Below are positions 42,446-52,640 of a stretch of 64,000 nucleotides of DNA, one piece after another (the stretch's first letter is position 1; every line of letters begins with the position of its first letter). A program made the position numbers and the translations under genes. Location: assembly GCF_031764535.1 (NCBI RefSeq), contig NZ_CP134499.1, forward strand, positions 1,240,001 to 1,304,000, in the 5' to 3' direction. This DNA comes from Pseudomonas sp. SG20056. Its GTDB lineage: Bacteria; Pseudomonadota; Gammaproteobacteria; Pseudomonadales; Pseudomonadaceae. Under the pieces are notes generated by a model. It was not told the origin of the DNA, searched no databases, and worked only from the letters and a program-made list of their open reading frames with translations.

Positions 42446-45400
42446 CTCAATCCGCAAGCGATGCGCCGCGCCATCCAGGGCGACTTTTAATGGCCCTTGC
42501 GGGCAAGTGATGGGCTGCTCGTCCAGCCAGGCTTGGCGAATGCCCTGGCTGCGTTGCGCCGGGTTGCTCAGCTCAATCTGGTAGTGGCTGCCAGCCAGGG
42601 CGATACGTGCGCTAAAGCCCGGCCAGTCGGGAGGGATGCAGGGGTTGAGCAACAGCCAGTCACCCTCGCGGCGAATACCGAGAATCCCTTCCACGCCGGC
42701 GCGGTGCATCCAGCCGGCTGCGCCGGTGTACCAGGTCCAGCCGCCCCGGCCGTTGTGCGGCGCCACCGCGTAAACATCGGCGGCCAGCACATAAGGCTCG
42801 ACCTTGTAGCGCTGGCAGGCCTCAGGGCTGTTGCCGTGGTTGATCGGGTTGACCAGGTCAAACAGGTCGAACGCCTGCTTGGCCGAGCCGAGCTGGCAGT
42901 ACGCCAGAATCGCCCACATCGCCGCATGGCTGTATTGCCCGCCGTTCTCGCGCAGGCCCGGCGGATAACCCTTGATATAGCCAGGCTCCAGCGGGGTTTT
43001 GTCGAACGGCGGGGTGAACAGCAGGGCGATGCCATCGTCCTCGCGAATCAGCTGGCGTTGCATGGCAGCCATGGCCATGTTCGCCCGCAGTGGATCGGCG
43101 CTGGCGGACAGCACCGCCCAAGACTGGGCAATCGAGTCGATCCGGCATTCGCTGCTTTGCACCGAGCCGAGCCAGGTGCCGTCATCGAAGGTCGCGCGGC
43201 GGTACCACTGGCCATCCCAGGCATAGGTTTCCAGCGCCAGGCGCAGCTGCTCGGCGTGCGCTCGCCAGCGTGCCACGCGGGGGCTGTCATGCACCTCGGC
43301 GTAGGGCGCGAACAGCGCAATGGTGCGCAGCAGCAACCAGCCCAGCCACACGCTTTCGCCTTTGCCGTGCTCGCCCACGCGGTTCATGCCGTCATTCCAG
43401 TCGCCGCCGCCAATCAGCGGCAGGCCCAGTTCGCCGGTCAGCTGCAGGCATTGGTCGAGGCCACGGGCGCAGTGCTCGAACAGCGAAGCCGGCGCATCGG
43501 CCTGCATCGGCTGGAAGAACGCGTCATGTTCGCCAGCGGTCAGCAGCGGGCCTTCAAGAAAGTCCAACTGTTCATCGAGAATCGCCGCATCGCCGCTGCA
43601 CTGGATGTACTGCGCGGTGGCGTAGGCCAGCCACACCCGGTCATCGGAGATGCGCGTGCGCACGCCCTGGCCGGAATGCGGCAGCCACCAGTGCTGCACA
43701 TCGCCTTCGACAAACTGGCGGCTGGCGGCGCGCAGGATATGCCCGCGGGTGATCGAGGGGCTGGCGAAGGTCAGCGCCATGCCGTCCTGCAGCTGGTCGC
43801 GGAAGCCGTAGGCGCCGCTGGCCTGATAGAACGCCGAGCGCGCCCAGACGCGGCAGGCCAGGGTCTGATAGAGCAGCCAGCCGTTGAGCATGATGTCCAT
43901 GGCGCGGCTTGGCGTTTGCACCTGCACCGCGCCGAGCACGCGCTGCCAGTGCGCTTGCACCTTGAGTAGCACGGCGTCCAGATCGGCCTCGCGGTACTGC
44001 GCAATCAACGCGCTGGCCTGCTGCTCGCTGGCGCATTGGCCGAGGAGCCAGAGCACTTCAATGCTTTCCCCGGGTTGCAGCTCCAGCTGGCATTGCAGCG
44101 CGGTGCAGGGGTCGAGCCCCGCACCGAGGTGGCCGCTCAGCGGCGCCAGGCGGGCCAGGGCGGCGGGTTGTGTGAGGCTGCCGTTACGCCCGATAAACTC
44201 GCTGCGATCCCCCGTCCAGCTGCTTTGCCGCCCGCCCAGGTCGCTGAATGCGCTGCGCCCGGTAAAGGCGATGCTCCACGGGTTGCGTATCAGGATGGCG
44301 CCGGTGGCGCTGTCCTGCTGACTGACGATAAACGGCGCGCTGGCCGCCCGCGTGCTGCCCAGCACCCATTCGGCATAGGCGGTAACGCTCAGCCGGCGTG
44401 GCCGCCCGGAGAGGTTGCGCAGGGTCAGCCGGGAGATCTTGATCGGGTCTTCCAGCGGCACGTATTGCAGCAACTCCATGGCAATGCCGCCGGCCTGGTG
44501 GCTGAAGCGGCTGTAGCCAAAGCCATGGCGGGCTTCGTAGTAACCGCTGTCGCGCAGCGGTTGGGCGGTGGGGCTGAACAGCGCCAGGCTGTCTTCGTCG
44601 CGTACATACAGGGCTTCGCCCGGTGGGTCGCTGACCGGGTCGTTGGACCAGGGCGTGAGCTGGTTTTCCCGGCTGTTGTCGGCCCAGGTGTAGCCGCTGC
44701 CTTCGGCCGAAGCCTGAAAGCCGAACTGCGGATTGGCGATCACGTTGATCCACGGCGCCGGGGTGTTGCTCCAGGCGTCCAGGCGCACCAGGTACTCGCG
44801 GCCATCCAGGTCGAAACCGCCCAGGTCGTTGGCAAACTCCAGCGGGCTGGGCGGCGGTGCGTGGAATACCGGAATGGGCTGCGCACTGTGGTTGCTGGCG
44901 CTTGGCGGTACGGGGCTGGGGCAGGGCGGTATACGCGCCAGCTGCTCGGAAATCGGCCCGCGATGCGCCACCAGCAGCACCCTGGCGACGGCCTGCAGGC
45001 GTTCGCGGTATTCACCGCTGAGCAGGTCGGCACGCAGCACGAATACCGCGCCCTGCGCCAGTTCGGCGGTAAAGCGGGGGCGTGATTGGCTGCTGCGCAC
45101 GGCAGTTTCAATGGCCACCTGCAGATCCTGCAGGTAGGAGGAGGCATGCTCGTTGACGATCACCAGGTCCACGGCCAGGCGCTTCATCCGCCAGTACTCG
45201 TGGGCGCGCAGCAGTTGCCGCACCTGGGCAATGTCTTCGGCGTCACTGATGCGCAGCAGGACTATCGGCAGGTCGCCGGAAATCCCCTGGGACCACAGCC
45301 CGGACTGGCTGCCGAGGCCGCGCAGCAGGCTGGCCGGCGGTGCGCGAAAACGCGAGTCGGCATACAGGATCGGTGCCGCCAGGCGTTGAAAGTCGGCAGC

Positions 45401-48400
45401 TTCGGCGGCGAGCATGTCGAGGTGGCGCAATTGCACCTGGGCCTGGGTCCAGGCCAGGGTTTTCGCGCGCTCGAAGGCGCTGCGGTCGTGGTGCTTGTCG
45501 ATCAAATCAAGCAGCGCCTCACGGGTAGGCGCCACCACCGTCCAGAACGCCACACGGGCAATCTTGCCGGGCTCGATCAGCAGACGCTGGCGCAGCGAGA
45601 AGATCGGGTCCAGCACCGTGCCGACGGTATTCGATAGGCGCTGGCCCTGGCGGATTACCGCAGCGGCATGCAGCGCACAACTGCGTCCGAGAAACTTCGC
45701 GCGGTCGGACTCGTATTGCGGCTCGGCACTCACTTCACCTTCAATCACGGCAAAGTGCGCGGCCCACAGCGACGGTTCGCTGGCACTGCGCGGCCGGCGT
45801 GTGGCAATCAACGCGCCGAAGGCTGGCAGGTACTCGGTGACCACAAACAACTTGGAGAACGTCGGGTGGGCGTTGTCGCTGGCGGCGCTGGCCATTACCA
45901 GTTCGGCGTAGGAGGTCAGTTCGATCTCCCGCGTGATGCGGCCGCTGTTGGTCAGCGAGACGCGGCGCACTTCACCGTCGTCTTCGCCGGACACCAGCAC
46001 TTCTAGGCTGGTGCTGAGATTGCCGTCGTGGCGGCTGTAGCTGGCGTAGTCCTCGGCGAACACCACTTCGTCATAGGGGTTGCTGCTGCTCGGCTGCGCG
46101 CCCAGGGACCAGCGGGTGCCATTGAGGGTGTCCCAGAGAAAGATAAAGGAGCCGTGCGAGTCGCGGGTGCTGTCTTCTTGCCAGCGGGTGATGGCGATGT
46201 CGCGCCAGCGGCTGTAACCCGCGCCGCTGGCGGTGAGCATCACGCTGTACCGGCCGTTACTGAGCAGGTGAGTAACCGGCGGATTGCCGTTGAAGTGGTT
46301 CAGTCGGCGTTCGTTGTGCAGCGTGCAGTCGGCTTCTGTGGCGCAGGCGCTGACTTCTTCGGCGCGCGGATGGGCGACCGCAACATTGCGTGGCATACGT
46401 TCCTGCAACAGCAGCTCGCAGGCCTGGATCATGGGTTCGCGGTGGAAGCGCGCCCGCATCTGGCCGTCATGCAGGGTGTTGGCAATGGCGACGATGCTCA
46501 TGCCCTGATGGTGGGCCATAAAGTTACGCACGATGGCGAAGGGCTGCTCATCCGGCAGGCGGGTGCGGGTGAAATCCAGCGCTTCATAGAAACCATAACG
46601 GCCCAGGGCGCCCATCTCATTCAGGCGGCGGTAGTTAGCCAGGGCGCCTTGCGGGTCGACCATGGTGGCCAGGCCGGTGGCGTAGGGGGCAATCACCCGA
46701 TTGGCGGACAGCCCGCGCTTGAGGCCCAGGCCCGGTACGCCGAAGTTGGAATACTGGTAGGTCTGCTCCATGTCGCGGGCGTTGTAGGCCGATTCGGAAA
46801 TGCCCCAGGGGATGCCCAAATCATTGCCATAGGCGGCCTGGCGCGCGACTACCAGGCGGTTGGTCTGCTCCAGCAGGCTGCCGGCGGGGGCACGCATCAC
46901 CAGCGAGGGCATCAGGTATTCGAACATCGAGCCGGACCAGGAAATCAGTGCCGAGCCGCTGCCCAGTGGCGTGGCAGTGCGGCCCAGGCGAAACCAGTGA
47001 CGGGTGCTGACATCGCCCTTGGCGATGGCGAACAGGCTGGCCAACCGCGCTTCCGAGGCGAGCAGGTCATAGCAGCTGCTGTCCAGGCTGTTGTCAGCCA
47101 GGCAGAAGCCAATCGACAGTAGCTTGCGTTCCGGTTCCAGCAGGAAGGCGAAATTCATGCCCAGGGCCATGTTGCGTGCCTGCTCCGCGACGCTGCGCAG
47201 CGCGTCGTGCAGGGTTGTGCGTTGGCTATCCGTCAGCTCGGCATCCTGCTGCAGATCGCCCAGGGCCTGGGTGAGGGCCTGCAGCCAGAACAGCAATTCG
47301 CCGGCCTGGTTATCCGTGTCGAGTGGGGCGAAGCCGCTGGCCAGCTGCGTGGCTTTGTCACTCAGGCGCAGCAGGGCTGGCAGCAGGCTAAACAGCGGCT
47401 GCGCGCCATTCAGGCCGGCTTCGATCTGTTGCAGTAATTCGTGCAGTTGTTGGCTGCGTTCGCTACTGGCAGTCGGCAGGGCCGCCAGCGCGGTGCGGGC
47501 CAGTTGTACGTTGTCGTCGATACCCTGGCGGGCGTCCGCACTTACGGGGGCTTTCAGCCATTCTTCGCAGGCATTGGCCACCACCAGCAGGTGGCCGGCC
47601 AGGTTGCCGCTGTCCACTGATGACACATAGGCCGGCGCCAAAGGGCGCAAATCCTCGGTGTCGTACCAGTTGAAGAAGTGCCCGCGATGGCGCTGCAACT
47701 GCGCCATGACTGCCAGCGTGGCCTGCAGGCGGGCGACGGTGCGCTCGGTGCCGGCCCAGCCGAAATCACGGGAGGCGATGGCGGAGAGCAGGTACAGGCC
47801 CATATTGGTGGGTGAGGTGCGGTGGGCAATAACCGGCTTGGGATCTTCCTGAAAGTTATCCGGTGGCAGCTGGTTGTCGGCTGGCGTGACGAAGGTTTCG
47901 AAGAAGCGCCAGGTACGCCGGGCAATCAGGCGTAGCTCGTTGCGTTGCGTCGGGTCGATCAGCAGGCGTTTGGCCATGCGTGGCGAACGGCTGACCAGCA
48001 TGGCAATTGCCGGTGCGCTGAACCAGAACAATGCGAAGGGCAGTACCAGCGGCCAGATGGCCGGTGACCAGAACAGGGCCAGAGCGCACAGCAGCAGGCC
48101 GAGCGTGGTGCCGCCGGCCATGCCGCAGTAGAAACCCAGCAGTTTCAAGCGCGGGCTGATCGCCGCCTGCGCGGCGGTGGTCCATTCCAGCAGATTACGT
48201 CGGGTGATCAGCAGGCGGGTCAGGGTACGGCTGATCGCATCGAGCATGCGCCAGCTTTGGTCGGCGAGGAATGTCAGGTTCAGCGCGCTTTGCAGCAGGG
48301 CCAGCAGCAGGTCATCACGCAGCTTGCCGAGGTGGCTGCGCCAGCGGATACCGGCGCGTGCCGGCAGCAGGCCGAAGCACAGTGGCAGCAAGGCGGGGAT

Positions 48401-50944
48401 CAGCAGGCTGGCAATCAGCAACAGGCTGGCGCTCAGCGCTGCTGGCAAGGGCAGCAGCCAGCTCAGGCCCAGTGCCGTCAGGGTGGCCGGCGCCAGCAGG
48501 GAGCGGCGCAGGTTGTCGAGCATCTTCCAGCGGCCGATGCTCGGCAGCGCCGGTTTGCCGTGTAGCGGCCCGAAAATCCATGGCAGCAGCTGCCAGTCGC
48601 CCCGCGTCCAGCGGTGCTGACGCTTGCTGGCGACGTCGTAGCGTGAGGGGAATTCCTCGACCACTTCCACATCCGAAGCCAGGCCTGCGCGAGCGAAGAC
48701 GCCTTCAAACAGGTCATGGCTGAGCAGGCTGTTTTCCCTGACTCGGCCGGCCAGCGCGGCCTCGAAGGCGTCGATGTCGTAGATGCCCTTGCCGGTAAAG
48801 GAGCCTTCGCCGAACAGGTCCTGATACACATCGGACACGGCAGCAGCGTAGGGGTCCATGCCGCCGGGACTGGAAAACACCTTCTGGTACAGCGAGCCTT
48901 CGCGCTGCAACGGCAGTGATGGGGTCACCCGGGGTTGCAGGATCGCGTAGCCGCCGACCACCCGTTGTAGCTCGGTGTTGAAGCGCGGTTGGTTCAGCGG
49001 GTGGGCCATCTTGCCGATCAGACGCAGCGCTGCATCGCGGGGCAGGCGGGTGTCGGCGTCCAGGGTGATGACGTAGCGCACCGCGTCCGGCACGCGCTGG
49101 CTTAGCCCAGGCACCGGGGTAAAGCTGGTGTCATTGGCACCGCGCAGCAAGCGATTGAGTTCATGCAGCTTGCCGCGCTTGCGTTCCCAGCCCATCCAGA
49201 CGTTTTCACTGGGGTTGAACTGCCGCCGGCGGTGCAACAGGAGAAAGCGACTGCCGGCGATACCTGGCCCGTAGCGCTGGTTGAGCTGGTCGATGGCGGC
49301 GCTGGCCAGTTGCAGCAGGGCGTCGTCGCTGGCCAGGTGCTCCTGGTCGGCATCCAGGCCATCGGTGAGCAGGGCGAAAGTCAGGTCGCCGCCATGCCCG
49401 GCCAGGTGATGCACTTCCAGGCGCTCGATCTGCTCCAGCAGATCAGCCTCGTTGCCGAGCAGGGTCGGTACGGCAATCAGCGTGCGCAGGCTGCTGGGCA
49501 CCCCTTCGCTCAGCTCCAGGCCCGGCAGGCCCATGGCGCCAAAGCTGGAACTGACCGCGCGATTGACCAGCGCGGTGGCCACTTCAGTGGCCGGCAGAAA
49601 GCCCAGCACACCCAGCGCCAGCAGCCAGCCGGCAGTCACTCCCTGGCTAGCCAGGCTGTACAGCGCCAGACCCAGTAGCAGGCTGGCCAGGCCAACGATG
49701 GCGCCGACGTAGCCGGTCATACCGAGGTGGATATGGCCACGGCTGATGCGCAGGCGCAGCGGCGGACGAAAATCGATGCGCTGCTCCAGCGCCAGGCGGC
49801 CTTCGGCGATCAGGTGGTAGCCGGGGTCGCTTGTGCGCGGATCTGCGTTCTGGGTTGCACTGGCCTGCTGTGTGGCCAGCAGCGCCTGTTCGGCAACTTC
49901 CAGTTCGCTGCAGCGACTGCCTCGGGCCAGTTGTTCGATGGCGCTGCGGTACTGGTTGCGGGTGGCAAAATCCATCGCGGCAAAATCGCTGCGTGCGCCC
50001 AGGCGGGCATCCACCAGGCTGACGTTCTCGAACAGCTGCGCCCAGTCGATGGAGGAAATCAGGCGCATGCTGTTGATGATGTTGCGTACCGTAAGGTTGG
50101 ACGCGCCCTGGCGCTGCTGCGCATGTTGCACCACTTCATCGATGCTGCTGCCCTGCGCGCCGAGGCGCTCTTCCAACCAGCCCAGTGCCGGGGTGGTGAG
50201 CGGGTCATGGTCACGCAGGCGCTTGGCCAGTTGTGCGGCAAACGGCTCGCTCAACGCGGTGCGGGCGCGCTCGTGCAGTTCCCTGTCGAGCGCCGCGTGC
50301 GGGGCATCTTTACCCAGCAGGCGGCTGGCCAGGGCGTCGGCGTCGGCCCGTGCGCTGCGCCCGGCGGTCATCTGGTCGGCCAGGCGACGCAGGTTTTCGA
50401 TCAGCACGATGCGCAGGGTAATCGCCACGGCCCACAGCTCGCCGATGGTCAACGGCTGCACCTGCTGATAGGCGACGATAAAGCGCTGCAGAATGTCCGG
50501 GTCGAAGTGGCTGTCGGTGTGAGCGATAAACGCCCAGGCCATGCCCAGTACCCGTGGATAACCGGCAAAGGGACCGCTGGCGAGTTTCGGCAGTTGGCGG
50601 TAATAGCCCGGCGGCAGGTCATCGCGGATCTCGCGAATCTGCTCTTCGACCAGGTGATAGTTGTCCAGCAGCCACTCGGCTGCCGGTACCACGCCACGGC
50701 CGTTGGCCAGTTCCGCAGCACTGGCGCGGTAGGCCGCAAGCAATACCTTGGCGTTGTCGTTCAGCCGGCGATGCAAGGACAGCACGGCGGGCGGCTTGCT
50801 GCTGATCGGTTGGGCAGCGGCCAGGGTGTAGGCGTGTTGTTCGAGGCGTTCGATGCCGAACAGTTCTTCGCGTACCGGGGCGTGATCAAGCCATGGCGAG
50901 GGTGCAGCGGCATGGCTGAATAGAGCAGAAAAGACGGAGGTCAT
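42440..50944 (-). CDS. ndvB: Cyclic beta-1,2-glucan synthase-like protein (GT84 + GH94)
   Basis: This 2834-residue protein has the layout of rhizobial NdvB and Brucella Cgs (about 2800-2870 aa). Hydrophobic segments lie near 408-465, 815-860 and 931-985. The glycosyltransferase occupies about 480-790, with DADTRLPRD near 628 and the QxxRW-like QHRWTRGDW near 778. A glycoamylase-like region follows at about 1060-1430. Two GH94-type parts complete it, the last with GGGDWNDGMN near 2510. Cgs makes cyclic beta-1,2-glucans from UDP-glucose at the inner membrane, and the GH94 part sets length. Function is inferred from architecture; no ndvA-like exporter is in the window. It is unlike the short P. 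aeruginosa NdvB, so the symbol follows the rhizobial usage. Confidence 0.88.
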   Translation of the reverse strand: MTSVFSALFSHAAAPSPWLDHAPVREELFGIERLEQHAYTLAAAQPISSKPPAVLSLHRRLNDNAKVLLAAYRASAAELANGRGVVPAAEWLLDNYHLVEEQIREIRDDLPPGYYRQLPKLASGPFAGYPRVLGMAWAFIAHTDSHFDPDILQRFIVAYQQVQPLTIGELWAVAITLRIVLIENLRRLADQMTAGRSARADADALASRLLGKDAPHAALDRELHERARTALSEPFAAQLAKRLRDHDPLTTPALGWLEERLGAQGSSIDEVVQHAQQRQGASNLTVRNIINSMRLISSIDWAQLFENVSLVDARLGARSDFAAMDFATRNQYRSAIEQLARGSRCSELEVAEQALLATQQASATQNADPRTSDPGYHLIAEGRLALEQRIDFRPPLRLRISRGHIHLGMTGYVGAIVGLASLLLGLALYSLASQGVTAGWLLALGVLGFLPATEVATALVNRAVSSSFGAMGLPGLELSEGVPSSLRTLIAVPTLLGNEADLLEQIERLEVHHLAGHGGDLTFALLTDGLDADQEHLASDDALLQLASAAIDQLNQRYGPGIAGSRFLLLHRRRQFNPSENVWMGWERKRGKLHELNRLLRGANDTSFTPVPGLSQRVPDAVRYVITLDADTRLPRDAALRLIGKMAHPLNQPRFNTELQRVVGGYAILQPRVTPSLPLQREGSLYQKVFSSPGGMDPYAAAVSDVYQDLFGEGSFTGKGIYDIDAFEAALAGRVRENSLLSHDLFEGVFARAGLASDVEVVEEFPSRYDVASKRQHRWTRGDWQLLPWIFGPLHGKPALPSIGRWKMLDNLRRSLLAPATLTALGLSWLLPLPAALSASLLLIASLLIPALLPLCFGLLPARAGIRWRSHLGKLRDDLLLALLQSALNLTFLADQSWRMLDAISRTLTRLLITRRNLLEWTTAAQAAISPRLKLLGFYCGMAGGTTLGLLLCALALFWSPAIWPLVLPFALFWFSAPAIAMLVSRSPRMAKRLLIDPTQRNELRLIARRTWRFFETFVTPADNQLPPDNFQEDPKPVIAHRTSPTNMGLYLLSAIASRDFGWAGTERTVARLQATLAVMAQLQRHRGHFFNWYDTEDLRPLAPAYVSSVDSGNLAGHLLVVANACEEWLKAPVSADARQGIDDNVQLARTALAALPTASSERSQQLHELLQQIEAGLNGAQPLFSLLPALLRLSDKATQLASGFAPLDTDNQAGELLFWLQALTQALGDLQQDAELTDSQRTTLHDALRSVAEQARNMALGMNFAFLLEPERKLLSIGFCLADNSLDSSCYDLLASEARLASLFAIAKGDVSTRHWFRLGRTATPLGSGSALISWSGSMFEYLMPSLVMRAPAGSLLEQTNRLVVARQAAYGNDLGIPWGISESAYNARDMEQTYQYSNFGVPGLGLKRGLSANRVIAPYATGLATMVDPQGALANYRRLNEMGALGRYGFYEALDFTRTRLPDEQPFAIVRNFMAHHQGMSIVAIANTLHDGQMRARFHREPMIQACELLLQERMPRNVAVAHPRAEEVSACATEADCTLHNERRLNHFNGNPPVTHLLSNGRYSVMLTASGAGYSRWRDIAITRWQEDSTRDSHGSFIFLWDTLNGTRWSLGAQPSSSNPYDEVVFAEDYASYSRHDGNLSTSLEVLVSGEDDGEVRRVSLTNSGRITREIELTSYAELVMASAASDNAHPTFSKLFVVTEYLPAFGALIATRRPRSASEPSLWAAHFAVIEGEVSAEPQYESDRAKFLGRSCALHAAAVIRQGQRLSNTVGTVLDPIFSLRQRLLIEPGKIARVAFWTVVAPTREALLDLIDKHHDRSAFERAKTLAWTQAQVQLRHLDMLAAEAADFQRLAAPILYADSRFRAPPASLLRGLGSQSGLWSQGISGDLPIVLLRISDAEDIAQVRQLLRAHEYWRMKRLAVDLVIVNEHASSYLQDLQVAIETAVRSSQSRPRFTAELAQGAVFVLRADLLSGEYRERLQAVARVLLVAHRGPISEQLARIPPCPSPVPPSASNHSAQPIPVFHAPPPSPLEFANDLGGFDLDGREYLVRLDAWSNTPAPWINVIANPQFGFQASAEGSGYTWADNSRENQLTPWSNDPVSDPPGEALYVRDEDSLALFSPTAQPLRDSGYYEARHGFGYSRFSHQAGGIAMELLQYVPLEDPIKISRLTLRNLSGRPRRLSVTAYAEWVLGSTRAASAPFIVSQQDSATGAILIRNPWSIAFTGRSAFSDLGGRQSSWTGDRSEFIGRNGSLTQPAALARLAPLSGHLGAGLDPCTALQCQLELQPGESIEVLWLLGQCASEQQASALIAQYREADLDAVLLKVQAHWQRVLGAVQVQTPSRAMDIMLNGWLLYQTLACRVWARSAFYQASGAYGFRDQLQDGMALTFASPSITRGHILRAASRQFVEGDVQHWWLPHSGQGVRTRISDDRVWLAYATAQYIQCSGDAAILDEQLDFLEGPLLTAGEHDAFFQPMQADAPASLFEHCARGLDQCLQLTGELGLPLIGGGDWNDGMNRVGEHGKGESVWLGWLLLRTIALFAPYAEVHDSPRVARWRAHAEQLRLALETYAWDGQWYRRATFDDGTWLGSVQSSECRIDSIAQSWAVLSASADPLRANMAMAAMQRQLIREDDGIALLFTPPFDKTPLEPGYIKGYPPGLRENGGQYSHAAMWAILAYCQLGSAKQAFDLFDLVNPINHGNSPEACQRYKVEPYVLAADVYAVAPHNGRGGWTWYTGAAGWMHRAGVEGILGIRREGDWLLLNPCIPPDWPGFSARIALAGSHYQIELSNPAQRSQGIRQAWLDEQPITCPQGPLKVALDGAAHRLRIEL

Positions 50945-51248
50945 AGGGCGCGGTTCCAGCCATCATTGGCATGCGCGATGGGCGTCGAGGTGCGAGACCC
51001 ATCTGAGAAACCGCGACAGCGGACCTACGAAGTCACGATTGCCGTGCCCCTGTTGCTTCGCCGTGCTGATATTGCATATTGGCCGCAGACGCTTGTGTGT
51101 CCGGTCAACACCCAAGACCCGGGTACCGCGATGGCGAAGTAAACCTGCACCATCGGGAAGAATGCTGTCGCAGCATTGTCGTCACCCTACAGCACGCTGC
51201 TGGCTGGCGTCTGTTCGCTAGCGGACATAGGCACAAATGTGTCGACGT
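50945..51248. other. Intergenic region upstream of the glucan synthase
   Basis: About 304 bp between the glucan synthase start and the gluQ stop. A hairpin, AATGCTG-TCG-CAGCATT at 51161-51177, may end gluQ transcription, though it lacks a T-run. At 51213-51226 there is a weaker relative of the GTGCG-N4-CGCAC motif. No gene is supported. Confidence 0.5.
51213..51226. promoter_or_regulatory. Degenerate relative of the GTGCG-N4-CGCAC motif, site D
   Basis: GTTCGCTAGCGGAC matches 11 of 14 positions of site B and forms a near-perfect 16-bp palindrome with its flanks. It lies about 270 bp upstream of the glucan synthase and right behind gluQ. The match is weaker than sites A-C. Confidence 0.3.
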
Positions 51249-52136
51249 TTAGCGAAGTTGGGCTTCGGCGAGGGTCAGGCTGCGCGGAATAAGCGATGCA
51301 TCCCAGTGCTGGCTGGCCCAGCGCAGCAGTTCGGCAGGCTGGCCATGGGGGGCGCCGTCCGGCAACGGTTGGCCAAGCGCACGCAGGGCGCGAATCAGCA
51401 GTGGAGTGGCCTGATCGGCCGGTAGCGGTGGCGAGCGGTAGGATTTGCCGAGCTTGTGGCCATCGGGCTGGATGATCAGCGGTACATGCAGATAGCGCGG
51501 TTGCGAAAAGCCAAGCAGCTCCTGCAGGTACAGCTGGCGCGGGGTGGAGTCGAGCAGGTCTGCACCGCGCACTATATCTGTGATGCCCTGCCAGGCATCG
51601 TCGAGCACCACGGCCAGTTGGTAGGCATACAGGCCATCGCGGCGGCGAATCACAAAGTCACCGACCTCGCGGCCCAAGTGCTGGCGGTAGTCGCCTTGTA
51701 CGCGGTCGACAAAGTGGTAGCTCAGCTCCGGCACGCGCAGGCGAATCGCCGCATCGGCAAAGCCGTGGCCGGCATTGCGGCAAGTGCCAGGGTAGATGCC
51801 CTGAGTGCCTTCCAGTTGCTTGCGTGAGCAGGTGCAGGCGTAGGCCAGACCCTGGCTGAGCAGACGTTCGACCAGTGCAGCATACTCGCCGTGACGATTA
51901 CTCTGGCGCACCAGTTCGCCATCCCATTCGAAGCCGTAACTTTCCAGGGTTCTGAGAATGCCTTCTTGGGCGCCGGCGACTTCGCGTGGCGGGTCGAGGT
52001 CTTCCATACGCAGCAGCCAGCGGCCATTTACCGCGCGCGCGTCAAGGTAGGACGCCAGGGCTGCGACCAGTGAGCCGAAATGCAGGTAACCGCTAGGTGT
52101 GGGGGCGAAGCGGCCGATATACGCGGGTGTGTTCAT
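51249..52136 (-). CDS. gluQ: Glutamyl-queuosine tRNA(Asp) synthetase
   Basis: A 295-residue truncated glutamyl-tRNA synthetase without anticodon-binding domain. It has RFAPTPSGYLHFGSL (HIGH-like) near residue 10, the zinc site CTCSRKQLE...YPGTC and a KLGKS loop in place of KMSKS near 232. GluQ attaches Glu to the queuosine of tRNA-Asp. The ATG at 52136 fits the family N-terminus; a GTG at 52145 is possible. It follows dksA, the arrangement known in Pseudomonas and E. coli, with a terminator hairpin between them that should limit its expression. Confidence 0.95.
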   Translation of the reverse strand: MNTPAYIGRFAPTPSGYLHFGSLVAALASYLDARAVNGRWLLRMEDLDPPREVAGAQEGILRTLESYGFEWDGELVRQSNRHGEYAALVERLLSQGLAYACTCSRKQLEGTQGIYPGTCRNAGHGFADAAIRLRVPELSYHFVDRVQGDYRQHLGREVGDFVIRRRDGLYAYQLAVVLDDAWQGITDIVRGADLLDSTPRQLYLQELLGFSQPRYLHVPLIIQPDGHKLGKSYRSPPLPADQATPLLIRALRALGQPLPDGAPHGQPAELLRWASQHWDASLIPRSLTLAEAQLR

Positions 52137-52165
52137 GTCTGGCACACACAGGGAGGCAGAAACAA

Positions 52166-52189
52166 CAGAGGGTGCCGAAGCACCCTCTG
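52166..52189 (-). terminator. Hairpin between dksA and gluQ
   Basis: CAGAGGGTGC and GCACCCTCTG pair over 10 bp with a UUCG-type tetraloop on the minus strand, followed by TTGTTTCT. It lies just after the dksA stop and about 30 bp before gluQ, as reported for this gene pair in other proteobacteria, where it reduces read-through. Confidence 0.75.
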
Positions 52190-52196
52190 GTTCAGA

Positions 52197-52640
52197 TCAG
52201 GAACCGATCTGTTTTTCTTTGATTTCCGCCAGGGTTTTGCAATCGATGCAAAGGGTGGCGGTGGGGCGTGCTTCCAGTCGGCGGATGCCGATTTCTACGC
52301 CGCAGGAATCGCACCAGCCGTAGTCGTTGTCTTCGATCAGTTGCAGGGTTTCGTCGATCTTCTTGATCAGCTTGCGCTCGCGATCACGGGCACGCAGTTC
52401 CAGGCTGAATTCTTCTTCCTGGCTGGCGCGGTCCGCTGGATCGGGGAAGTTGGCTGCTTCGTCCTGCATGTGGTGCACAGTACGATCAACTTCCTGCATC
52501 AATTCCAGCTTCCACTTGTTGAGGATGCCGGTGAAGTGGGCGCGCATCGGCTCACCCATGTATTCCTCGCCCTTTGTTTCTTTATAGGGCTCAAAACCAC
52601 GAGTCAGTTGGCTGCTTTTTGCTTTTGCTTTGGTGGGCAT
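52197..52640 (-). CDS. dksA: RNA polymerase-binding transcription factor DksA
   Basis: A 147-residue DksA. The coiled-coil carries the tip region [30 protein letters not shown], and the zinc finger reads CDSCG...CIDC, so this is the four-Cys form, not the Cys-poor DksA2. With ppGpp it adjusts promoter opening during the stringent response. The N-terminus [11 protein letters not shown] matches Pseudomonas DksA. Confidence 0.97.
   Translation of the reverse strand: MPTKAKAKSSQLTRGFEPYKETKGEEYMGEPMRAHFTGILNKWKLELMQEVDRTVHHMQDEAANFPDPADRASQEEEFSLELRARDRERKLIKKIDETLQLIEDNDYGWCDSCGVEIGIRRLEARPTATLCIDCKTLAEIKEKQIGS

Noticed and set aside
42497..50923. Long open frames on the plus strand opposite the glucan synthase (up to 490 codons)
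   Set aside because: They are antisense shadows of a GC-rich gene: Arg/Gly/Gln/His-rich translations, no domain, and no ribosome binding site pattern. The minus-strand gene has clear domains throughout.
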